Positions 8,025-15,697 of a DNA stretch of 36,761 nt are shown here, piece after piece. This DNA comes from Acidimicrobiia bacterium (GTDB taxonomy: Bacteria > Actinomycetota > Acidimicrobiia > Spongiisociales > UBA4744). The stretch spans positions 1 through 36,761 of the forward strand of contig JANTGE010000005.1 of NCBI GenBank assembly GCA_024763085.1, given 5' to 3'. The translations under genes and the position numbers were made by a program. Position 1 is the stretch's first letter. The number at the start of each line of letters is the position of its first letter. Below the pieces are notes generated by a model that saw nothing but the letters and a program-made list of their open reading frames with translations, did not search any database and was not told the DNA's origin.

Positions 8025-8759
8025 TCACCCCAGCGAAAAGACGACGGTGAGGGTGACGGTCACCGTTTGGGTGCCCGGTTCGATAGGCGTCACCGTGTCC
8101 TCGGCGATGCCCTTGTAGACAGGATACGGCACCGGTCCACCGCCGAAGGTCTCCGAGATCGACATGGCCGGACCGAGGGGGAGGCCCGCGAGATCCGCGA
8201 GCTGCTGGGCTTTGGCCTTGGCGTCGTTCCACGCCTGCTCTCGTGCCGCTTTCAAGAGAGCCGAGTCCTCCTCGATGTTGAAACTGACTCCGTTGACGAT
8301 GGTGCTGTCACCGCCGGCGGCCACGGCGTCGTCGATGATGCGGCCGGCCCGGTCGACGTCGCGGATCTTGACCCGCAGTGTGTTGCTGACCCGGTAGCCG
8401 ACGATCTGTGGCTGGTCGTTCCGATAGTCATACTCGGGGTTGATCGAGTAGTTGGCGGTGCTGATGTCGTCCCTACCGACGCCGTTGGACGTCAGGGCAT
8501 CGATGACGGCCGTTGCCAGCTCGGCGGCGTCCCTCGTGGCCTCGCCAACCGACTGCCGGGACAACGAGATGCCGAGGGTAAGCACCAGCGTGTCCGGGGT
8601 GCCGGAAACCTCTCCTGTTCCCGTGACGGTGATCCCCATCTGGGTTTGCGCTCCGGCAGGTTGCACATTGACCACAGGGCGCTGCACCTGCGCAGTGGGG
8701 ACACTGCATGCTGTCGCCACCAGGGCGATCGCCGCAGCCATGGCCAAGGCTCGACGCAT
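8025..8759 (-). CDS. SIMPL (DUF541) domain lipoprotein
   Basis: 244 residues. The signal peptide ends in a lipobox, LVATAC, so the mature protein is probably lipid-anchored outside the membrane. The rest fits the SIMPL/DUF541 family (BP26, interleukin-1 receptor kinase-associated homologues, oligomeric shells): GITVTGTGEVSGTPDTLVL at the N-terminus, ISTANYSINPEYDY, and TVTLTVVFSLG at the end. The start is fixed by AAGGAGG at 8772-8766, six nt upstream, rather than the in-frame ATG at 8816. It lies 53 bp downstream of the AMMECR1 gene on the same strand. Confidence 0.88.
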   Translation of the reverse strand: MRRALAMAAAIALVATACSVPTAQVQRPVVNVQPAGAQTQMGITVTGTGEVSGTPDTLVLTLGISLSRQSVGEATRDAAELATAVIDALTSNGVGRDDISTANYSINPEYDYRNDQPQIVGYRVSNTLRVKIRDVDRAGRIIDDAVAAGGDSTIVNGVSFNIEEDSALLKAAREQAWNDAKAKAQQLADLAGLPLGPAMSISETFGGGPVPYPVYKGIAEDTVTPIEPGTQTVTVTLTVVFSLG

Positions 8760-8765
8760 GAGGAA

Positions 8766-8772
8766 CCTCCTT
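8766..8772 (-). promoter_or_regulatory. strong Shine-Dalgarno (AAGGAGG) for the SIMPL gene
   Basis: AAGGAGG with 6-nt spacing decides the start at 8759. It contrasts with the many neighbours that lack any Shine-Dalgarno. Confidence 0.8.
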
Positions 8773-8812
8773 CTTCGATCTTTGGACGTCGGGCTGCCGC
8801 TCGTCGGTTCCC

Positions 8813-9340
8813 TCATTTGACGATCTCGGCGTCGAACCGGTAGAGGCGAACGGGTTCACCCGGTGTGATGCCTGCCTTTTGAGACGCGATGGCCACCTGC
8901 AGCTTCGGGTCGTCCACGCCGGGCAAGTCGGGGAGCAGCAGGCCTCGTCTGCCGTCCGTGGCCTCGACAATGACCCCGTACCGTTTCGGATCGAGCTCGT
9001 CCAGGCTGCGAATCGGCTCAGGTTCGCCGAGCAGATATACGGTGACGTCGAGGTCGTCGACCTCGTCGAGCGTCAACGGACGGAACCGGGGGTCGGAGAC
9101 GGCCGCGTTGACGGCTTGGCGAGCGATTTCACCGAACAGGGTCGGTTGGGTACCGCCGACACTCCCGATGCATCCTCTGAGAGGACCTTCTTCGGCGCCG
9201 GGCGGTGCCGGTTCATGGAGTGACACGAAGACGCCTTGTGCGGGGCGGTCTCCCGGCAGACCGGATACGTCGAGGAGGCGGCCGGTGGTGAGGTAGTGAC
9301 GGATGGCGTCCCTCGCCAGCCGCACGTACGGGTGTTCCAT
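8813..9340 (-). CDS. AMMECR1 domain protein
   Basis: 175 residues, a complete single AMMECR1 domain. The hallmark LRGCIGS is at residues 54-60, preceded by GVFVSLHE and followed by AVSDPRFRPLTLDEVDDLDV, all conserved in the family. The conserved Cys and surrounding residues are proposed to be catalytic. In many prokaryotes the domain is encoded beside or fused to a MEMO-like dioxygenase and a radical-SAM protein; none is here. The start is supported by TAGCCT 7 nt upstream. It is divergent from the ClC gene. Confidence 0.92.
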   Translation of the reverse strand: MEHPYVRLARDAIRHYLTTGRLLDVSGLPGDRPAQGVFVSLHEPAPPGAEEGPLRGCIGSVGGTQPTLFGEIARQAVNAAVSDPRFRPLTLDEVDDLDVTVYLLGEPEPIRSLDELDPKRYGVIVEATDGRRGLLLPDLPGVDDPKLQVAIASQKAGITPGEPVRLYRFDAEIVK

Positions 9341-9347
9341 GGGCAGA

Positions 9348-9353
9348 AGGCTA
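9348..9353 (-). promoter_or_regulatory. -10 box (TAGCCT) of a leaderless promoter
   Basis: TAGCCT ends 7 nt before the AMMECR1 ATG at 9340. The in-frame extension to 9595 would run antisense to the ClC gene. Confidence 0.5.
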
Positions 9354-9384
9354 CCGAAAACACCACGTGGAGCGGTACGAGGCC

Positions 9385-9390
9385 TAGTCT
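9385..9390 (+). promoter_or_regulatory. -10 box (TAGTCT) for the ClC gene
   Basis: TAGTCT ends 8 nt before GTG 9399. It supports that codon over ATG 9303, which lies inside the AMMECR1 coding region. Confidence 0.4.
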
Positions 9391-9398
9391 CGATCTTC

Positions 9399-11372
9399 GT
9401 GGCATCGCGCACGACTCCGCTGATCCGGCCGGGCAACGTCACCGGCATGATGACCGTCTCGGCGGCGGTGGGTGCCGCTGCCGGGCTCGGCGCGGTGCTG
9501 CTCATCAAGTCGATCGAATACATCGAAGCACAGGTTGTTCGGCTCGACAACGGGTTCCCCTGGGCGCTCGTGCTGATTCCGGCCGCCCTGTTCACGTCGT
9601 GGCTCCTGACGCAACTCTTTGCCCCAGAAGCGGCCGGACATGGCGTCCCTCAAGTGCTGGCCGCGATCACGGTCGCCGGAGGGGCCATCAGGTGGGTGGT
9701 CGCACCACTCAAACTGGTCGCCACCGCGATCACCATCGGTGCGGGAGGCTCGGCCGGTCGGGAAGGACCGATCGCCCAGATCGGCGCCGCCATCGGCTCA
9801 CTCGCCGGACGCTGGCTGAAGATGCACGAAGGAGCGATCATCAGTCTCGTCGCCGCGGGCGCCGGGGCCGGCATAGCGGCGACCTTCAACGCACCGATCG
9901 CGGGGATGTTCTTCGCCATGGAGGTGATCCTCGGCAGCTTCGCCGTTCGGCATCTGCATACGGTCGTCATCGCCACCGTCTCGGGTGCCGTGGTGTCGCA
10001 TACGCTCATCGGGGAAGGGCTGACATTTCAGCTCGGGAGCACGCACCGCATGCACCACCCTGCGGAACTGCTCGCCTATGCGGCGCTCGGGCTGCTGGCG
10101 GTCGGCTTCGCGCTCGTTTTCCTGTGGTCGCTCGACTTCTTCGAAGAGCAGCCGGCGAAGCTGCGGAGTTGGCGTCGACCGCTGGTTGTGTCCCTTGCCG
10201 TCGCTATCCCGGTGGCGGTCTTCCCTCAAGTCGCCGGCACCGGTCAGCGCTTCATCAACGAAGTGCTGAACGGCAGGGTCTCGGAGGCATGGTGGCTCCT
10301 GGTGGTTTTGGCGCTCATCAAGCCGATTGCCACCGCAGCAACGTTTGGGGCCAGAGGATCGGGCGGTATCTTCATGCCGTCGCTGTTCATCGGCGCCCTG
10401 GTCGGGACCGGCTTTGCCCAGGTGCTGGCCCCGGTTTGGGGGTTCTCCGTTCTCGAGCCCGCTGCGTTCGGACTTGTCGGAATGGCCGCCGTGTTTGCTG
10501 CCGTTGCCCGGGCTCCGCTCACCTCCATCCTCATCGTGTTCGAGATCACCGGCGACTACGGCCTCGTGCTGCCGCTGATGGTGGCGACTTCGATCGCCGT
10601 CCTCCTGGCTCCGCGGCTCTATCCGGAGAGTGCCTACACGAAACCCCTCACGAGGATGGGGATCCGTCTCACCCGCGGCGGCGAGATCGACCTGCTGGAC
10701 ACGGTACGCGTCGCGGACGCGATGACGACCGAGGCAATGGCGGTTCCCGTCGACACGACGCTGGCGCAGCTTCAGGGGATTCTGGACCGTCACCGCCTCC
10801 ACGGGGTGCCGGTCGTCGACCTCGAAGGGAAACTCGTCGGGGTGTGCACGGTGTCCGACATTCTGCGCGCCGGGGGCCCGTCGGACCAGGTGACCGCCGG
10901 GGACGCGATGACGCCGAATCCGGTGACGGTCACCCCCGACACGCCTGCGTCTGAAGCAATGGAGCGGATGGCGGCGCTTGGCGTCGGACGGATCCCCGTC
11001 GTCGCCACGGACGATCCGACCCGAGTAGTGGGCATGTTCAGACGGGAGGATGCCGTGGGCGCGTATCACCAAGCGCGGGGAGCCCAGGTGCGTCAGGCGG
11101 CGGAGCGGGAGCATCACCGCCTGCGGACCAAGGTCGGGCCACACTTCTTCGACTTCACCGTGCAGGAAGGGTCGCTGGCCGTCGGCCGACAGATCAGAGA
11201 GATCCCGTGGCCGGAAGGTTGCCTCGCCGTGTCACTGCTGCGAGGCGACGAGGCTCTGGTGGCCTCCGGCGACACGGTCGTGCAGGCAGGCGATCGGATC
11301 ACCTGTTTCGGGGACGAGGTGATGCGTGAGCGGCTGCTCCGGCGTCTTCGCCCTCGAGAAGGGGAGGCCTGA
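9399..11372 (+). CDS. ClC-type chloride channel/transporter with CBS pair and C-terminal RCK_C domain
   Basis: 657 residues if started at GTG 9399. The membrane domain carries the ClC signatures GHGVP (in place of GSGxP), GREGP with the gating glutamate near residue 122, and GSGGIFMPSLF. A pair of CBS modules follows (VADAMTTEAMAV, then AGDAMTPNPVTV). The last 80 residues match a TrkA-C/RCK_C domain (VQEGSLAVGRQIREI, VVQAGDRITCFG). CBS modules sense adenine nucleotides, and RCK_C domains bind small ligands including cyclic di-AMP in some proteins. The stop is 1 bp from that of the convergent protease gene. The start is moderately sure. Confidence 0.92.
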   Translation: MASRTTPLIRPGNVTGMMTVSAAVGAAAGLGAVLLIKSIEYIEAQVVRLDNGFPWALVLIPAALFTSWLLTQLFAPEAAGHGVPQVLAAITVAGGAIRWVVAPLKLVATAITIGAGGSAGREGPIAQIGAAIGSLAGRWLKMHEGAIISLVAAGAGAGIAATFNAPIAGMFFAMEVILGSFAVRHLHTVVIATVSGAVVSHTLIGEGLTFQLGSTHRMHHPAELLAYAALGLLAVGFALVFLWSLDFFEEQPAKLRSWRRPLVVSLAVAIPVAVFPQVAGTGQRFINEVLNGRVSEAWWLLVVLALIKPIATAATFGARGSGGIFMPSLFIGALVGTGFAQVLAPVWGFSVLEPAAFGLVGMAAVFAAVARAPLTSILIVFEITGDYGLVLPLMVATSIAVLLAPRLYPESAYTKPLTRMGIRLTRGGEIDLLDTVRVADAMTTEAMAVPVDTTLAQLQGILDRHRLHGVPVVDLEGKLVGVCTVSDILRAGGPSDQVTAGDAMTPNPVTVTPDTPASEAMERMAALGVGRIPVVATDDPTRVVGMFRREDAVGAYHQARGAQVRQAAEREHHRLRTKVGPHFFDFTVQEGSLAVGRQIREIPWPEGCLAVSLLRGDEALVASGDTVVQAGDRITCFGDEVMRERLLRRLRPREGEA

Positions 11373-11373
11373 C

Positions 11374-12420
11374 CTAACCCTCGGGCCAGGTGCCGATCAC
11401 GACCTCGACCTGGAGGGTTTCGTCGCCGCGGACCACGTCGACCGTCGCCCTGTCACCGGGGCTGGTGCGGCCGACAGCGGCGATCAGGTCGGCGGAGTCG
11501 CCGATCGCCGACCCGTCGAAGCCGACGATGACATCGTGGGGTTGCAGGCCGGCAGCGTCGGCAGGGCTTCCAGGAACCACCCTGCCGACGATGGCGCCCG
11601 AATCCACCGACAGCTGCAGCTGGTCAGCGATGATCCGGTTGTTGTCTCCCAGTTCCACCCCGAGGAACGGTTCACCGACCCCGGCGGCGAACCTGTCCAG
11701 CACCTGTTTGGCCGAGTCGATCGAGATGGCGAAACCGACGTTCTGGGCGTTACCCGCCAGGGCCGTATTGATGCCGACGACTTCACCGGCCGCGTTGAGG
11801 AGCGGGCCGCCCGAGTTGCCCGGATTGATCGCCGCGTCGGTCTGCACGGCGTCGTAGATCACCCCTGAGGGGGTTCTGACGGTTCGATGCAGGGCGGAGA
11901 CGATGCCGGCCGATACGGTCGGCTCCGCGGCGTCGAGGGCAAGAGCGTTGCCGATGGCTATCACCGGGTCGCCGACCGAGAGCGCTTCAGAGCTGCCCAG
12001 GGGGAGGGGCTCGAGCCCCGAAACGTCGTCGACGAGGAGCAGGGCCAGGTCCCGGTTCGGGGCCCGGGCCACCACCTGCGCCGTGCGGTCTACCCCGTCG
12101 CTACCCGTCACGATGATCGTGGTGGCGCCTTCGACCACATGGAAGTTGGTGAGGATGTGGCCTGCAGCGTCGATGACCACCCCGGTGCCGGCGCCCGCCG
12201 GGACCTCCTGCGGGTTGCCCACCATGTCGGTGATGACCTGTTCCTGGAGCACGGCGACGACGCCGGCCCGGGCATGGTCGACGAGCGGGGAGACGTCATA
12301 GAGGTCCAGTTCTCCGGGAGGGTTCGTTGTGGGCGGTGACGGCTCGGGGCCGGCTGCGGGGACGGTGCATGCGGCGGCGACGAGAGCAATGGCAGTGACG
12401 ATCGAGAGCGTACGGCGCAT
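11374..12420 (-). CDS. HtrA/DegP-like serine protease with PDZ domain, lipoprotein
   Basis: 348 residues. A signal peptide ends in the lipobox LVAAAC, then a Pro/Thr linker leads into a trypsin-like domain. The triad is visible: His in LTNFHVVEG, Asp in PNRDLALL, Ser in GNSGGPLLN. A single PDZ domain occupies about the last 95 residues (GSPADAAGLQPHDVIVGFDG). Such proteases cleave misfolded or signalling proteins at the cell surface. A TATCGT box 7 nt upstream supports the start, and heptad array A begins right behind that promoter. Confidence 0.94.
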   Translation of the reverse strand: MRRTLSIVTAIALVAAACTVPAAGPEPSPPTTNPPGELDLYDVSPLVDHARAGVVAVLQEQVITDMVGNPQEVPAGAGTGVVIDAAGHILTNFHVVEGATTIIVTGSDGVDRTAQVVARAPNRDLALLLVDDVSGLEPLPLGSSEALSVGDPVIAIGNALALDAAEPTVSAGIVSALHRTVRTPSGVIYDAVQTDAAINPGNSGGPLLNAAGEVVGINTALAGNAQNVGFAISIDSAKQVLDRFAAGVGEPFLGVELGDNNRIIADQLQLSVDSGAIVGRVVPGSPADAAGLQPHDVIVGFDGSAIGDSADLIAAVGRTSPGDRATVDVVRGDETLQVEVVIGTWPEG

Positions 12421-12427
12421 GGGGGCC

Positions 12428-12433
12428 ACGATA
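12428..12433 (-). promoter_or_regulatory. -10 box (TATCGT) of the protease promoter
   Basis: TATCGT ends 7 nt before ATG 12420. The place where a -35 would lie (about 12450-12456) is inside the left arm of heptad array A. Confidence 0.5.
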
Positions 12434-12443
12434 GATCGTTCTC

Positions 12444-12586
12444 GAGTCTTGGGTCTCGGGTCACGGGTGTCGGGTCTCGGGCAAGAGCGCGGAGCGGCTG
12501 GGAACCGAGGACCCAAAACTCAAGACTCAAAACCCAAAACTCAAGACTCAAAACTCAAAACTCTGAGCCCAGAACTCAAGACCCAA
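12444..12586. repeat. heptad repeat array A, two arms of opposite orientation
   Basis: Left arm, 12444-12478: five units GAGTCTT, GGGTCTC, GGGTCAC, GGGTGTC, GGGTCTC. On the minus strand, four of the five read RAC-YCRR and the fourth reads CAC-CCGT. Right arm, 12510-12586: eleven units in exact 7-bp register with no indel, alternating GACCCAA, AACTCAA, GACTCAA, AACCCAA and relatives on the plus strand. The 31-bp centre is GC-rich. The array fills the gap between the divergent protease and TauE genes, each arm reading toward the nearer start codon. Confidence 0.9.
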
Positions 12587-12620
12587 AGGAGTCCCCGCTC
12601 GCTGCTCGGTCACGCCTGGT

Positions 12621-12626
12621 TACCAT
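12621..12626 (+). promoter_or_regulatory. -10 box (TACCAT) of a leaderless promoter
   Basis: TACCAT ends 7 nt before ATG 12634 of the TauE/SafE gene, 34 bp downstream of heptad array A. Confidence 0.45.
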
Positions 12627-12633
12627 CCTCGCC

Positions 12634-13371
12634 ATGTCGTGGGTCACCATCGTTGCGCTGTTGGCAGCCGGGATGGCCGCCGGGTTCGTCAACACGGTCG
12701 CCGGCGGCGGGTCGGTGATCTCCCTGCCGGTGCTCGTCGAGCTGGTGGGGGCCAGCGTCGCCAACGGCACGAACCGGGTGGCGATCCTGCTGCAGAACAT
12801 CGTCGGAGTCTCGTCGTTCCATCAAGGCAAGAAGGTGCCCTGGCGTTTCGTGCTGCCGCTGCTCGCCCCGACGCTTGCGGGTGCCGGGGTCGGTGCCTGG
12901 GTGGCGACCCTGCTCTCTGCCGCAGCCATGAAGAAAGTGTTCGCTGTGGTGATCGTGCTGGTTGCGCTCTCGGTGTTGGTCCGGCCAAGCCGGTGGATGC
13001 GGGAGGGAGAGTCGAAGCTGCGTGAACCGTGGCGAAGCCTCGCGTTCTTCGGTATCGGGCTCTACGGCGGTTTCGTGCAGGCAGGAGTTGGCTTCCTCAT
13101 GCTGGCGGGTCTCGTACTCGGCGGAGGCCTCGGTCTGGTGAGGGGCAACGCAGCGAAAGTGGTGTTGATCCTGGCCTACACGCCGTTGGCGCTCTACCTG
13201 TTTTTCCGAGCCGGCCAGGTGGACCTCGCGGCCGGGCTCATCCTGGGGGTCGGCAACATGGCCGGAGCCTTGATCGCCTCCCGTCTGGCGATCGCCAAGG
13301 GCGCCGGCTGGATCAGGTGGGTGCTGGCCGTCGCCGCGGTCGCCGCCGCAGGCCGGATGCTGTTCTTCTAG
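12634..13371 (+). CDS. TauE/SafE family sulfite/sulfonate-type permease
   Basis: 245 residues, about eight hydrophobic helices. The N-terminal GFVNTVAGGGSVISLPVL and ANGTNRVAILLQN (residues 17-34 and about 45-57) are typical of TauE/SafE transporters. The internal repeat GFVQAGVGFLMLAGLVLGG starts the second half. Members move sulfite, sulfoacetate, taurine products or other organic anions. No sulfur genes are adjacent, so the substrate is open. The start is supported by TACCAT 7 nt upstream. It converges with the DUF5698 gene, 9 bp apart. Confidence 0.9.
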   Translation: MSWVTIVALLAAGMAAGFVNTVAGGGSVISLPVLVELVGASVANGTNRVAILLQNIVGVSSFHQGKKVPWRFVLPLLAPTLAGAGVGAWVATLLSAAAMKKVFAVVIVLVALSVLVRPSRWMREGESKLREPWRSLAFFGIGLYGGFVQAGVGFLMLAGLVLGGGLGLVRGNAAKVVLILAYTPLALYLFFRAGQVDLAAGLILGVGNMAGALIASRLAIAKGAGWIRWVLAVAAVAAAGRMLFF

Positions 13372-13380
13372 GAACCGCCT

Positions 13381-13905
13381 CTACTTGCGGACCCGTGACG
13401 ACCGGCGGGCTCGCACCTCCGGGGTGAAGATGTCTTCGAGCGTGACGAACGCCTCCGGATTGATCCGGCGGACGATCTCCAACACCTCCGGCACCCGTCT
13501 GCGAGGTACAACCGTGAATGCGAGCCTGACTTCGCCGTTGAGGCCTTCGGCGTTGACGACGGTCACGCCGAAGCCGGCGTCTCGCAGTGCCGGAGCCACC
13601 TCGGGTGAGTCATAGGGCGTGATGATGCGCATCACCGCCTTTCCGACGGCGAGGCGCCGCTCAATGGTCGAACCGAGCACGGTCCCGGTTCCGAACCCGA
13701 GGGCGAACGCCACCATCCGGACAGGGTCGTCCAGATTGGAGAAGACCAGACCGGCAGCCACGACCCAGGTGAGCGATTCGAAGAAGCCGAGCAGCCCCGC
13801 AATCCACCGTTCCTGACGAACCAGCATGACGATGCGGATGGCACCGATCGACACGTCGACCAACCGCAAGGCGAACACCGCCAGGGCACCGAGCAACACA
13901 GACAC
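13381..13905 (-). CDS. DUF5698/DUF2179 (UPF0316-type) membrane protein
   Basis: 174 residues: three transmembrane helices (DUF5698) with RLVDVSIGAIRIVMLVR at the start, then a cytosolic DUF2179 domain (AVMRIITPYDSPEVAPAL, TVVPRRRVPEVLEIVRRI). This matches UPF0316 proteins such as Bacillus YebE; DUF2179 is a ligand-binding-like alpha/beta fold also found in YitT proteins. Function unknown. The GTG at 13905 is chosen because GGAGG sits 7 nt upstream. The longer frame to 14088 would cross the divergent lipoprotein start. Confidence 0.88.
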   Translation of the reverse strand: MSVLLGALAVFALRLVDVSIGAIRIVMLVRQERWIAGLLGFFESLTWVVAAGLVFSNLDDPVRMVAFALGFGTGTVLGSTIERRLAVGKAVMRIITPYDSPEVAPALRDAGFGVTVVNAEGLNGEVRLAFTVVPRRRVPEVLEIVRRINPEAFVTLEDIFTPEVRARRSSRVRK

Positions 13906-13981
13906 CGAACCTCCTCCGTCGGGACGAGTGTACGCCGTGTCGAGATTGGTAAAGCCCCGCAGTGATGCCAACATTGGCGTC

Positions 13982-14428
13982 ATGCGAACGATGACGCTTC
14001 TCCTGCTCGTCGCGCTGGTGCTGTCCGCATGCTCCGGCGGGACTGCGCCGGTGACGGCCACGACGGCGACCGGCGGCGCGTGCGACAATGTTGCCTACAT
14101 CATCCCCAGTTCCCCCGACGCCCTCCGCATGATGGCCGGCATGTATGAGTTCCTGCAGACGGAACATCCGGAGGTGAAGAACCAGCAGTTCGACGCCGAG
14201 CTGCTCCAGATCACCCGGCAACGGGCCTGGGACCTGATGACGGTGCAGTTCAGCAACGACCTTGGTGTCGTCCTGTTTGTCAACAAGCCGGGTGACGAGT
14301 GGGCGATCGGTTGGGAGGGTTCGGCGTCGAGTGCCGACGAAATCCGCCGTGCCTTGCAGTCGTCCTACCCCGATCTGCCTGAAGAGCTCCTCGACTGCCA
14401 CGACTTCTCCCCGTTTCTGGAGGGGTGA
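13982..14428 (+). CDS. small secreted lipoprotein of unknown function
   Basis: 148 residues. The hydrophobic signal MRTMTLLLLVALVLSAC ends in the lipobox LSAC, so the mature chain begins at Cys17 and is probably membrane-anchored. The rest is soluble and helical with two further cysteines (GGACDNV and LLDCHDF) that could form a disulphide. No family recognised. It ends 28 bp before the GCS2-like ligase on the same strand. I see no clear Shine-Dalgarno or -10 at the usual spacing. Confidence 0.72.
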   Translation: MRTMTLLLLVALVLSACSGGTAPVTATTATGGACDNVAYIIPSSPDALRMMAGMYEFLQTEHPEVKNQQFDAELLQITRQRAWDLMTVQFSNDLGVVLFVNKPGDEWAIGWEGSASSADEIRRALQSSYPDLPEELLDCHDFSPFLEG

Positions 14429-14456
14429 GGCGCTAGCGTGACCGCCGGAGGTCACG

Positions 14457-15593
14457 ATGGCGATACCACATCCCAGTTTCACCGTCGGGATCGAAGAGGA
14501 GTACATGCTCGTCGATCTCGAGACGAGAGCGCTCGTCCCAGACCCGCCTGAGGAGATGATGGCCGAGTGCCAGGCCTTGCTCGAGGGCCAGGTGGGGCCC
14601 GAGTTCCTCAGGTCCCAGATTGAGATCGGCACTCGGGTGGCGTCGACGGTGGCCGAAGCCCGCGAAGATCTGGCTCGGCTGCGAAGTGTCGTCGCCACCG
14701 TCGCGAAGGCCCATGGCATGGCGCCGATCGCCGCGTCGACCCATCCGTTCACCCACTGGGGCGACACGCTCATCACCGACAAGGAACGCTACCAACTGAT
14801 CGCGAGGGAGCTCGAAGCCGTCATCCGACGTTTCGTCATCTCCGGGATGCACATCCACGTCGGGATCGACGACGACGACCTGCGCATCGATCTGATGGGA
14901 CAGTTCACCTACTTCCTGCCTCACCTGCTGGCGCTGAGCACCTCGTCGCCGTTCTGGCATGGGAACCACACCGGCCTGCGCAGCTACCGGCCGGCCGTGT
15001 TCAAGGCGCTACCCCGGACAGGCCTGCCGGAGCACTTCTCGAGCTGGGGCGAATACCGCCGCCATGTGGGGGTCCTCGTAGACGCCGGCATCATCGAAGA
15101 TGCGACCAAGCTGTGGTGGGATCTTCGGCCCAGCGAGCGCTATCCGACCCTCGAGATTCGGGCGATGGACCTCTGTACCCGGCTGGACGACGCGATCGCC
15201 ATCGCGGCGCTGTCCGTGTCGCTGCTCCATCTGCTCTACCGCCGGCGAACCCAGAACCAGCGGTGGCGGACGTATGCCAACATGCTGATCTCCGAGAACA
15301 TGTGGCGGGCCCAGAGGTACGGCATCAACGAGTCGCTCATGGACTTCGGACGAGGGGAACTGGTGCCGTTCGCCGACCTGCTCGACGAGATCATCGAGTT
15401 GGTACGGCACGACGCGGAAGAGCTGGGCTGCTGGACGGAGGTGCAGTCCGCCAGGGAGATCCTCGTACGCGGGACGAGCGCAGACCGGCAAGTGGCGGTG
15501 TATCACGCGGCGCTCGCCGACGGTGCCGACGAGCGCGAAGCACTCCAGGCCGTGGTCGACTTCCTGGTCCGGGAGACGGTGACCGGGCTCTGA
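14457..15593 (+). CDS. GCS2-family carboxylate-amine ligase (YbdK-like, glutamate-cysteine ligase type 2)
   Basis: 378 residues, normal for the family. The signature FTVGIEEEYMLVD is at residues 7-19, then SGMHIHVGI with metal-binding-type residues, and ALSTSSPFWHG, LEIRAMDLCTRLDD. These are conserved in the GCS2 group of ATP-dependent gamma-glutamyl/carboxylate-amine ligases; E. coli YbdK has weak glutamate-cysteine ligase activity. The real substrate may differ. GGAGG 5 nt upstream fixes the start. The stop codon TGA lies inside the first heptad of array B. Confidence 0.92.
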   Translation: MAIPHPSFTVGIEEEYMLVDLETRALVPDPPEEMMAECQALLEGQVGPEFLRSQIEIGTRVASTVAEAREDLARLRSVVATVAKAHGMAPIAASTHPFTHWGDTLITDKERYQLIARELEAVIRRFVISGMHIHVGIDDDDLRIDLMGQFTYFLPHLLALSTSSPFWHGNHTGLRSYRPAVFKALPRTGLPEHFSSWGEYRRHVGVLVDAGIIEDATKLWWDLRPSERYPTLEIRAMDLCTRLDDAIAIAALSVSLLHLLYRRRTQNQRWRTYANMLISENMWRAQRYGINESLMDFGRGELVPFADLLDEIIELVRHDAEELGCWTEVQSAREILVRGTSADRQVAVYHAALADGADEREALQAVVDFLVRETVTGL

Positions 15594-15660
15594 GTTTTGA
15601 GTCTTGAGTTTTGAGTCATGGGTTGCGCGCTCTCGCTCCTACCCATAACTCACAACTCCA
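15590..15660. repeat. heptad repeat array B with hairpin, between convergent genes
   Basis: Left arm, 15590-15624: five units in exact register (CTGAGTT, TTGAGTC, TTGAGTT, TTGAGTC, ATGGGTT), which on the minus strand read AACTCAG, GACTCAA, AACTCAA, GACTCAA, AACCCAT. Right arm, 15640-15660: TACCCAT, AACTCAC, AACTCCA. The arms pair: 15612-15623 against 15641-15652 gives an 11/12 stem with a 17-nt loop. The first heptad supplies the stop codon of the GCS2 gene. It may serve as a terminator for both genes. Confidence 0.85.
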
Positions 15661-15697
15661 AACTGCCGGCTGTCCGTAAGCGGCAGCCGGCACCGGA

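Noticed and set aside
9236-10954. 572-codon open frame on the plus strand
   Set aside because: It is the out-of-frame shadow of the ClC gene, rich in Arg/Gly/His with no recognisable domain.
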